Assembly (NCBI GenBank): GCA_020525365.1
Contig: JAIZOF010000001.1
Coordinates: 1,351,159-1,415,158, forward strand
DNA from: Sulfurovum sp.
GTDB lineage: Bacteria; Campylobacterota; Campylobacteria; Campylobacterales; Sulfurovaceae
Direction of reading: 5' to 3'
Length of the DNA stretch: 64,000 nt
Shown piece after piece: positions 1-6,609 of the stretch. A model generated the notes under the pieces. It had not been told where the DNA came from and ran no database searches. It saw nothing but the letters and a program-made list of their open reading frames with translations. Each line of letters opens with the position of its first letter. The first letter of the stretch is position 1. A program made the translations under genes and the position numbers.

Positions 1-1
1 T

Positions 2-1006
2 TTTTATGATTGTAAAAGAAATATAATCATTGCTTTGCAAAATAAAAAGAGAAGGCTAAAAGAGGGAATTTTAATTTACAACATTAGCAACAATTCACAA
101 AAACTATATGAAACAAATAGTGGATTTAATGGCATTATTGCTAAGTATAAAGATGGATTTATCTATAGCACCAGCAAAACCAAACTAAACAAAGTCAATA
201 ATAATCAATTTGGTTATATCCCAAAAAATAAAATATTTTCAAAAAGTTTGATTTTAAATAGCAAAAATAACGAATTGTGGTATCACTATACAGAAGATAG
301 GTTTTTCGACTTAAACAAAAGGAGTGTAATCAAAACCTATCCATTTGGTATGTGGAAAATTTCCGAAATAATCAATCATGACCTATATGTTTATGCTGGA
401 GATTTTTTAAAAATAAACCTAATAAACAAAAAAGCAACAAACCTATGGAGTATTGACCACCATATGTTAAAGCAAAATACAAAAGAGCTAAAATTACCCA
501 AAGCAAGAGTTGGGCTTTTTGTAAATGGTGTCTATTTCATCATAACATCTTCCAAGAGTTGGGATACGGTTACAAATAGGAACAACACAAAAGCAGTCAA
601 ATTTAAAAAAGGTGCCATATATCAAATTAAAAATCAAAAACTTTCATTTACAACCCTATTACCTTTTGATGATATTGTTTATGCCAATAGTCCAGATAAA
701 AAGTATTTATATATTTTTACAAAATCTAGAAAAGTAATCAAATACCATATTGAGAAAAATAAAATAGTACAAATATATAAATTGAACATTCATTTAGATC
801 AAAAATTTGAATTAGCAACTGTTGGGTTTACTGATGATAATTTTATCATATCATTTGAAGAGGATAGATACAGAAATGCCTATATCGTATTAGCAAATAA
901 AAATTTTACACATTTTAGCAAACCTTACAATATAAGAATGGGCGGCATAGACATAGCCACTCAAAAAAGTATTCATACAAACCATATGAGGGTGAACAAT
1001 CTGTGA
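2..1006 (+). CDS. partial hypothetical protein, possibly beta-propeller-like
   Basis: The frame is open from base 2 to the TGA at 1004-1006, so the gene almost certainly starts outside the window; the in-frame TTG at 35 has no convincing ribosome site and is not a likely start. The visible ~334 residues are rich in beta-strand-like segments with recurring Tyr/Lys/Asn and turns such as YKDGFIYS, NSKNNELWYHY and NSPDKKYLYIFTKS. That spacing is reminiscent of WD/PQQ-type propeller blades, but no family signature is certain. It lies 65 bp upstream of the subtilase pair on the same strand and may share a transcript with it. Function unknown; the propeller reading is inference. Confidence 0.55.
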   Translation, partial: FYDCKRNIIIALQNKKRRLKEGILIYNISNNSQKLYETNSGFNGIIAKYKDGFIYSTSKTKLNKVNNNQFGYIPKNKIFSKSLILNSKNNELWYHYTEDRFFDLNKRSVIKTYPFGMWKISEIINHDLYVYAGDFLKINLINKKATNLWSIDHHMLKQNTKELKLPKARVGLFVNGVYFIITSSKSWDTVTNRNNTKAVKFKKGAIYQIKNQKLSFTTLLPFDDIVYANSPDKKYLYIFTKSRKVIKYHIEKNKIVQIYKLNIHLDQKFELATVGFTDDNFIISFEEDRYRNAYIVLANKNFTHFSKPYNIRMGGIDIATQKSIHTNHMRVNNL

Positions 1007-1071
1007 AAAGAACAGCTGTCTCGTTTAAGTTGTTGCCTATTTTTTGAGGTTATTTTGTCTGGAGATGAAAA

Positions 1072-1464
1072 ATGCAATATTTTACCATTACTTTAGTTTT
1101 AAGCGTACAACTTTTTGCAAATAACCTATATTGGTATAACGATAATCAAAAAATACAAATTTACAATCTTGGTTATGATGAAAAGTATCATGCATTTTTT
1201 TACAGTAACTCTAAAAAGCGAAAAGCTAAAAAGATGGTATTAACAAACAATATCATTTTAGCTTTCAAGAAAAAAGTTGGTACCGATACATTAAATATGA
1301 TACTAGATAAGTATCATTTACAATTGATTCAAGCAATGGCTATAGGTAATGGTTTTTATGTATTGAGATGTTTAGACAATAACCCTTTAGGCGTTGCAAA
1401 TCAAATATATGAGAATGAAAATAATATTAAATCATCATATCCAGACTGGATGTATTCAAAGTAA
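1072..1464 (+). CDS. stand-alone subtilase propeptide (inhibitor I9-like) protein
   Basis: Predicted 130-residue exported protein. A short signal peptide ends near LSVQLFA|NN. The middle holds a hydrophobic segment (IILAFKKKVGTDTLNMIL) followed by KYHLQLIQ, NGFYVLRC, NPLGVANQIYE and SYPDW. In outline this resembles the N-terminal pro-domain of S8 peptidases, which normally folds the catalytic domain in cis and then inhibits it. Here it is a separate gene: its TAA stop overlaps the ATG of the peptidase (TAATG at 1462-1466), so translation is probably coupled. GGAG at 1061-1064 is 7 nt before the ATG and decides the start over an ATG at 1065. The role as a trans-acting chaperone or inhibitor of the next gene product is inferred from position and sequence pattern. 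Confidence 0.6.
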   Translation: MQYFTITLVLSVQLFANNLYWYNDNQKIQIYNLGYDEKYHAFFYSNSKKRKAKKMVLTNNIILAFKKKVGTDTLNMILDKYHLQLIQAMAIGNGFYVLRCLDNNPLGVANQIYENENNIKSSYPDWMYSK

Positions 1465-2933
1465 TGAAATTATTATTGATCCTATTATTGGCAATATTAT
1501 TAATAGGTTGTGGAGAAAACAACAAAGAGGACCCACTCAAAAAAGACCAATGGTATTTAGATGGGTCAAAAAATGAATATATTGATATAAACTTACAACA
1601 TAGTTTATATAGAGGGAGAAACGTATTGATAGCCATTGTTGATAATGGTATAGATATTTTTCATGAGGATTTAAAAGAGAATATTGGGGTTGGTAGCTAT
1701 AGTTATCTCACAAAAGAGTATAGTTTTAATGATGCAAATCATGGAACCGCATGTGCTGGAATAATCGCAGGGGTTGAAGGAAATGGCAAAGGCATAAGAG
1801 GAATTGCTTCAAAAGCAAAAGTAATAGGCTACAATGCATTAAAAGTACCATCTATTAGTAATATTGCAGATGCGCTTATAAGAAATAAAGAAAAAGTTTG
1901 GATTTCAAATAATAGTTGGGGTGATTTTAATTCATGGGGTGAGCCATTATTATTAAGAAGCATCGAAGAAGAGGCCTTAAAAGATGGTGTGCGGTATGGT
2001 AGAAATGGAAAAGGTATTATTTATGTATTTAGTGCGGGAAATGGTTCAGCAGACGAGAAGAGTGTGCCAACTGACAATGTCAATTATAGTGGATTAGTGA
2101 ACAACAGATATACAATACCAGTTGGTGCAGTTGATGAATTTGGTAAAAAAGCCCACTATTCAGAAGTGGGTGCTACATTAATTGTTGTTGCTCCATCAAA
2201 AGGGAGTACTGAAGGGGCTGGAATTGTTACAACAGATGTGACAGGAGAAAAGGGTTACAACCCTGAAACTTTCCCTAGTGATTATAAAAATCACAGTTAT
2301 ACCAAGAATTTTGGCGGAACTTCTGCATCAGCACCCATGGTAAGTGGTGTTGTTGCATTAATGCTTGAAGCAAATTCGCATTTAACTTGGCGAGATGTTA
2401 GAATGGTATTGGCTCAAAGTGCTACTAAAAATGACCCCAACGATAGTGATTGGGAGTACAATGGTGCAAATTTGCATATTAACCATAAATATGGATTTGG
2501 TTTAGTCAATGCAAAAGAAGCCATAGATTTAGCATTAAATTGGAAGGGTGTAGCAGAGGAAAAATTGATAGAAAAATTTCAAGATGTTAATGTATCAATT
2601 CCTGACAATAATGACAATGGGGTAGATGGTGTTATCAATATAGAAAAAAATATTTCTATTGAATTTATTGATATTTATTTTAATACAAATGATCATCAAA
2701 AATTAGGAGATTTAGAAATTACTCTCATATCACCATATGGAACAAAAAGTATATTGGCACAAAGACATGAAGAAGCGTTTGAGGGTATTTTTAAATATAA
2801 TAATTGGAGGTTTGGAACAATGAGACATCTTAATGAGTATTCAAAGGGTGAATGGAAATTGCAAGTAAAAGATTTACGAGAAGGCAATAGTGGTACTTTT
2901 ATATCGTGGGGATTAAAAATTTATGGGCATTAG
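1464..2933 (+). CDS. subtilisin-like (S8) lipoprotein peptidase with C-terminal P domain
   Basis: 489 residues. A lipoprotein signal peptide ends in LLIGCGE, so the enzyme is probably anchored through Cys16 to a membrane. The catalytic triad of a subtilase is visible: Asp in IVDNGID, His in NHGTACAG, Ser in GGTSASAPM, with the oxyanion Asn in ISNNSWG. After the catalytic domain (about residues 30-355) comes a proprotein-convertase P domain (about 375-489: LGDLEITLISPYGT, GEWKLQVKD, GTFISWGLKIYG), the arrangement of kexin-like proteases. There is no pro-domain between the lipobox and the mature start (DPLKKDQWYL); that part appears to be encoded by the overlapping upstream gene. The substrate is unknown. 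Confidence 0.9.
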   Translation: MKLLLILLLAILLIGCGENNKEDPLKKDQWYLDGSKNEYIDINLQHSLYRGRNVLIAIVDNGIDIFHEDLKENIGVGSYSYLTKEYSFNDANHGTACAGIIAGVEGNGKGIRGIASKAKVIGYNALKVPSISNIADALIRNKEKVWISNNSWGDFNSWGEPLLLRSIEEEALKDGVRYGRNGKGIIYVFSAGNGSADEKSVPTDNVNYSGLVNNRYTIPVGAVDEFGKKAHYSEVGATLIVVAPSKGSTEGAGIVTTDVTGEKGYNPETFPSDYKNHSYTKNFGGTSASAPMVSGVVALMLEANSHLTWRDVRMVLAQSATKNDPNDSDWEYNGANLHINHKYGFGLVNAKEAIDLALNWKGVAEEKLIEKFQDVNVSIPDNNDNGVDGVINIEKNISIEFIDIYFNTNDHQKLGDLEITLISPYGTKSILAQRHEEAFEGIFKYNNWRFGTMRHLNEYSKGEWKLQVKDLREGNSGTFISWGLKIYGH

Positions 2934-3311
2934 GTGCAACAAAACCTCATATTAAAAATAAATGTATCAATAAAATCGATTTAAGCGAAGATACTATTGC
3001 CCATCAAAAAACAAAAAAATAGTTTCGTTAGATTATGTTAGCAGATATCTATTTTGAAGATAAGGCATACGAGAATAAAAACAACGATAGATCAAGGGGT
3101 GCGTACAACTATATATTTTAAAATGTTTTGTTATCATAGACCTAAAAAGAAGCAAACGCACGCATTAGGACATAGGAAAGATGGGTATGTATGTCAATAT
3201 GTTCGATGACTTAGAGATAAACAAGGCAGAAGAAGCAGAGCTAGATGGGAAGGGTTATACACCTACCTTACTCTTCCCATACTCTAGTCTTATACATGCA
3301 AGGTAAACTCC
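2934..3311. other. intergenic region without a supported gene
   Basis: 378 bp between the subtilase and a convergent thioredoxin-fold gene. The only open stretch is a 41-codon frame at 3181-3306 (+) starting MGMYVNMFDD, with no recognisable motif and no clear ribosome site; it may be a remnant. I see no terminator or RNA gene. Confidence 0.4.
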
Positions 3312-3722
3312 CTATTTTATAAGCATATTCTTTAAATCATTTAAAAAATATTCTGGTCCAATATACCCAACATTTTCATAAATATTTTTCTCTGTATTGG
3401 GATCAATATAAAGAATGGAAGGGAAAAAACTTCTCTTAAAAACTACAGGATAAGTATCATCTTTGTCAACAATAAGCGTCACATAGTCTTTTTTTAAGCG
3501 TGCTTTGACTTTTTTGTCTGCCAATGTGTGCTTAACCAATTTGTGGCACCATCGACAATGCTCCTTAACAAGAACCATTACCAACATCCTCTTTTTTGCC
3601 TTAGCCTTGGCTATTGCCGTAGCATAACTATGCTGTACACCTAACTGTTTAGCAGCTTGTGTTGCATCGGTTGCCAAAAGAAAGGAGCTAAACAGAAAAA
3701 TCATCAGATACCATCTTGCCAC
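3312..3722 (-). CDS. periplasmic thioredoxin-fold protein (CRWC)
   Basis: 136 residues with a signal peptide ending near FLLATD, then a thioredoxin-like domain with a CxxC active site, EHCRWCHK, at about residue 57. This is followed by a basic helix, VTLIVDKDDT and a cis-Pro-like SFFPSILYID segment. The pattern fits the thioredoxin_7/DUF255-like periplasmic thioredoxins that reduce or monitor thiols. The start used is GTG at 3722, with AAGG upstream; an ATG six codons in (3704) is an alternative. It is convergent with the subtilase and divergent from the following lipoprotein gene. The exact substrate cannot be told. Confidence 0.75.
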   Translation of the reverse strand: MARWYLMIFLFSSFLLATDATQAAKQLGVQHSYATAIAKAKAKKRMLVMVLVKEHCRWCHKLVKHTLADKKVKARLKKDYVTLIVDKDDTYPVVFKRSFFPSILYIDPNTEKNIYENVGYIGPEYFLNDLKNMLIK

Positions 3723-3805
3723 TTTTCAACCTTATTAATATTCTTAATAGAAATTGTAGCCAAAACCCTCTAACCATTTATTAATGTTTGTAGGGTATTT
3801 TTTGA

Positions 3806-3811
3806 TATAAT
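3806..3811 (+). promoter_or_regulatory. -10 box TATAAT for small lipoprotein gene
   Basis: TTTGATATAATG is an extended Campylobacterota-type -10 box. It overlaps the first codon of a longer possible reading frame, which argues that translation begins downstream at 3843. Confidence 0.55.
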
Positions 3812-3842
3812 GACCGCCATCGAAACACAGGAGAGAAATATT

Positions 3843-4226
3843 ATGAGACTACACTATGTATCAATTGTCGCATTAAGCATTGCACTTTTATTGACAGGAT
3901 GCTCTAGCAGTCTATGGAAACCTTTTCCTTTTACAAAAGAACAAAGATTTCTTCATGCCATGGTCAAGGTAGCAAAAGACATAAAGAGTAATCCAAAATA
4001 CCACAAAATGGCACTCCGCACTCCTGCAAAAAAGCTATGGCTCAGAAATCTAATGTATAAACTGTGGGATAAGCAGATTACACGTAAACAGTTTATTGCA
4101 AAAGGTGTAGCCAAATATCCAAAACGTAAATATGAATTTACCTATATTGCAGATGCTTATGAGAAAAATAAATTTACATTTCAGAAATGGATAGGATCTT
4201 TGATTCCCGCCTCCTTAAAACCTTGA
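3843..4226 (+). CDS. small lipoprotein of unknown function
   Basis: 127 residues from ATG 3843, preceded by GGAGAG. The N-terminus is a lipoprotein signal (ALLLTGCSSS) with the acylated Cys at about position 20. The mature part is basic and rich in Lys/Tyr, with helical segments (HAMVKVAKDIKSNPKYH, YEKNKFTFQKWIGSL). No family is recognised. An upstream in-frame ATG at 3810 lies inside the -10 box, so it is not used. Its last 46 bases overlap the convergent queC gene tail to tail. Confidence 0.65.
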   Translation: MRLHYVSIVALSIALLLTGCSSSLWKPFPFTKEQRFLHAMVKVAKDIKSNPKYHKMALRTPAKKLWLRNLMYKLWDKQITRKQFIAKGVAKYPKRKYEFTYIADAYEKNKFTFQKWIGSLIPASLKP

Positions 4227-4843
4227 AGCCTTAGCCGACAACTGTCACAGACACCACAAGCCTTATCTTCAGACTGGTAGCAACTCCATGTCGATTCAAG
4301 TGGCACATTGAGCTCTAGTGCTTTGGCAACAATCTCTCTTTTTTTCAAGTGGACCAAAGGCATCTTTATTTCAATATGGGTCTTCTCTTTTGTACCTAAA
4401 TTGATTGCTCTCTCCATCTTCTTTATATAATGCTCTCTGCAGTCAGGATACCCAGAACTATCCTCTTCGACTACACCAATAAAAAGTGTTTCAGCCCCAT
4501 GTTTCTCGGCTATAGATGCAGCAATAGAAAGAAAAATACCATTTCTAAAAGGTACATAAGTTACAGGTACACCATCCTCTAATCCACCCACAGGTACATC
4601 TATGCTTCTATCTGTCAAAGCAGAGGCACCAATTTGTGAGAAAAACGGTAAGTCTATCTCATATCGCCTAGAAGCCTCTACAGCATCTGCAATCTTCCTA
4701 TAGCACAATAGTTCTTTCGATTCAGTTCTCTGCCCATAGTTAAAATGGAGTGCAATAATCTCATACCCTTCATTGCGTGCAATCATTGCACTAAGTGCAC
4801 TATCCATACCACCAGATATAATACAAACTGCTTTTTTTATCAT
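4181..4843 (-). CDS. queC: 7-cyano-7-deazaguanine synthase
   Basis: Converts 7-carboxy-7-deazaguanine to preQ0 with ATP and ammonia, in the queuosine tRNA-modification pathway in the cytoplasm. 220 residues, normal for the family. The PP-loop ATP motif SGGMDS is at about residues 10-15. The zinc-binding cysteines lie near the C-terminus in WSCYQ...ACGVCDSCRLR. FRNGIFLSIAASIA and EEDSSGYPDCR are typical QueC segments. It is divergent from ybeY across a 60-bp palindromic promoter region. No other queuosine gene is in the window. Confidence 0.95.
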   Translation of the reverse strand: MIKKAVCIISGGMDSALSAMIARNEGYEIIALHFNYGQRTESKELLCYRKIADAVEASRRYEIDLPFFSQIGASALTDRSIDVPVGGLEDGVPVTYVPFRNGIFLSIAASIAEKHGAETLFIGVVEEDSSGYPDCREHYIKKMERAINLGTKEKTHIEIKMPLVHLKKREIVAKALELNVPLESTWSCYQSEDKACGVCDSCRLRLQGFKEAGIKDPIHF

Positions 4844-4881
4844 ATATTAAACCTCCATATCAACACCTAGGATCTTTGCTG

Positions 4882-4907
4882 CATTTTACCAAGATTTGGG
4901 TAAAATG
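4882..4907. promoter_or_regulatory. perfect 9-bp inverted repeat carrying divergent TAAAAT boxes (queC/ybeY)
   Basis: CATTTTACC and GGTAAAATG flank an 8-nt spacer. Each arm contains TAAAAT reading outward, one toward queC and one toward ybeY. The element sits just before the ybeY start, so it can be read as a compact divergent promoter, an operator, or an RNA hairpin over the ybeY start. Which it is cannot be decided here. Confidence 0.45.
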
Positions 4908-4913
4908 GTGCCC

Positions 4914-5348
4914 ATGTTGATAGATTTAACAAACAAGACAGACTTGCCAGTAGATATTGATTCTCTTGAAAAAATTGTAGAAGATTTGACACAACACAAA
5001 GTAGAGTTAATTATTACAGACAATGAAGAGATTAAAGTGCTTAATATGGTACATCGAAACAAGTCTGAGCCAACCGATGTGCTCAGTTTTCCAATCAAGA
5101 GCGATGTGCTGCATGTACCACTTGGTTCTATTGTTATCTCTAGAGAGTATGTAGTTAAAAATGCTAACTTTTATGGGCACAGTGAGCAAGAAGAACTTAC
5201 CTTGCTTTTTATGCATGGGCTGCTTCATCTCATAGGGTATGACCATGAGACAGATGCAGGAGAGATGCGTCACAAAGAGGAGGCATTAATTGATACATGG
5301 AAGTTACCCAAAAGTCTTATTGTTCGCAATCAGGAGAAACAACTATGA
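4914..5348 (+). CDS. ybeY: endoribonuclease / rRNA maturation factor
   Basis: Metal-dependent single-strand endoribonuclease for 16S rRNA 3' processing and ribosome quality control. 144 residues from ATG 4914. The family zinc motif is present at about residues 101-111 (HGLLHLIGYDHE; three His). It is preceded by the usual TDVLSFP core and PLGSIVIS. ATG 4905 and TTG 4896 are alternative starts, but both fall in the palindrome. Its TGA overlaps the ATG of the exchanger gene (ATGA at 5345-5348), so the two are translationally coupled. Confidence 0.93.
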   Translation: MLIDLTNKTDLPVDIDSLEKIVEDLTQHKVELIITDNEEIKVLNMVHRNKSEPTDVLSFPIKSDVLHVPLGSIVISREYVVKNANFYGHSEQEELTLLFMHGLLHLIGYDHETDAGEMRHKEEALIDTWKLPKSLIVRNQEKQL

Positions 5349-6277
5349 GTTTTCTTATTTTTGTCACCGCCATGGGTATTCTAATTTGGGGTGCAGATAT
5401 ACTCATCTATCAAAGTGAGAAGATCGCATTACGTTTCAATATTCCTGAGTTTATTATTGGTGCTACCCTCATTGCACTAGGAACATCTCTGCCTGAAATG
5501 GCTGCCTCCATTGCTGCAAGTGCTGAAAATAAGACCGATATTGCTATCTCTAACGTGATTGGAAGCAATATTTTCAATATTACATTGGTACTGGCTTCTG
5601 TTTTTCTTATAGCACGAAATATCTCACCTAGTAGGGACTTTTTTTCCAAAGACAGTACTTGGATACTAATGCCAGTCTTCACATTCATACTTGTAATCTT
5701 GGATGATATAATTTCACGTTTTGATGCCATACTACTACTGCTACTCATGGGATCCTATGTATTTTTTTTATTTCAAGATACAAGAAATATGCCCAAGGAA
5801 GATCTTGAAGATGTTGCAAAAAAACCCTTTGTTTGGGTTTCAACTCTTTCAATGTTAATACTGGGTTTTATACTTGTCATTATCGGTGCTCATTTCACTG
5901 TAGAGAGCGCATCAGATATTGCTAAAAGTTTTGGTATATCCGAATGGGTTATTGGAATTATCCTGATCTCCTTAGGAACATCACTTCCTGAACTGGTCGT
6001 CAGTGTTTCTGCAGCTATAAAGGGTAAAGTTGATATGGCGATTGGGAATATTATTGGTTCAAATATGGCCAATATTTCTGTAGTACTTGGATCAGCAGCT
6101 CTCATTAAACCGTTACCCATTAAATCACTTCATTATATTTTTGATATTACCGTGATGGGTATTGCCACACTATTGCTTGTCTTTCTTGTGGCGAATAAAC
6201 TCTATACTAAATCTGCTGGTACTATCCTGCTGATCATTCTTGGTCTTTTTCTAGAACATATCATACAAGGTTTCTAG
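5345..6277 (+). CDS. CaCA-family calcium/sodium antiporter
   Basis: 310-residue inner-membrane protein with about ten hydrophobic segments. It has the two inverted alpha-repeats of the CaCA exchangers: GATLIALGTSLPEMAAS...NVIGSNIFN in the first half and ILISLGTSLPELVVS...NIIGSNMANI in the second. These Glu/Asn-rich helices form the ion site, as in YrbG and Mj-NCX. Likely function is Ca2+ export against Na+ or H+. It starts at ATG 5345 overlapping the ybeY stop. The 3' 311 bases, including the stop, are repeated in tandem immediately downstream. Confidence 0.9.
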   Translation: MSFLIFVTAMGILIWGADILIYQSEKIALRFNIPEFIIGATLIALGTSLPEMAASIAASAENKTDIAISNVIGSNIFNITLVLASVFLIARNISPSRDFFSKDSTWILMPVFTFILVILDDIISRFDAILLLLLMGSYVFFLFQDTRNMPKEDLEDVAKKPFVWVSTLSMLILGFILVIIGAHFTVESASDIAKSFGISEWVIGIILISLGTSLPELVVSVSAAIKGKVDMAIGNIIGSNMANISVVLGSAALIKPLPIKSLHYIFDITVMGIATLLLVFLVANKLYTKSAGTILLIILGLFLEHIIQGF

Positions 6278-6288
6278 AAAACTACGTT
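5967..6288 (+). repeat. 321-bp tandem duplication, copy 1 (inside exchanger gene)
   Basis: Begins at TCTCCTTAGG inside the second alpha-repeat of the antiporter, runs past its stop and is repeated at an exact offset of 321 bp. Every stretch I compared matched copy 2. 321 is a multiple of three, so the reading frame would be preserved. Confidence 0.9.
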
Positions 6289-6609
6289 CTCCTTAGGAAC
6301 ATCACTTCCTGAACTGGTCGTCAGTGTTTCTGCAGCTATAAAGGGTAAAGTTGATATGGCGATTGGGAATATTATTGGTTCAAATATGGCCAATATTTCT
6401 GTAGTACTTGGATCAGCAGCTCTCATTAAACCGTTACCCATTAAATCACTTCATTATATTTTTGATATTACCGTGATGGGTATTGCCACACTATTGCTTG
6501 TCTTTCTTGTGGCGAATAAACTCTATACTAAATCTGCTGGTACTATCCTGCTGATCATTCTTGGTCTTTTTCTAGAACATATCATACAAGGTTTCTAGAA
6601 AACTACGTT
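6288..6609 (+). repeat. 321-bp tandem duplication, copy 2
   Basis: Copy of 5967-6288. It encodes the last ~100 residues of the exchanger in the same frame, but after the stop at 6275-6277, so it is not expected to be translated as part of the protein. The in-frame ATG at 6356 is the internal Met of the second alpha-repeat, not a new gene. Confidence 0.9.

Noticed and set aside
6356..6598. 80-codon plus-strand frame resembling an exchanger fragment
   Set aside because: It is the second copy of the 321-bp duplication after the exchanger stop, starting at an internal Met; not a separate gene.
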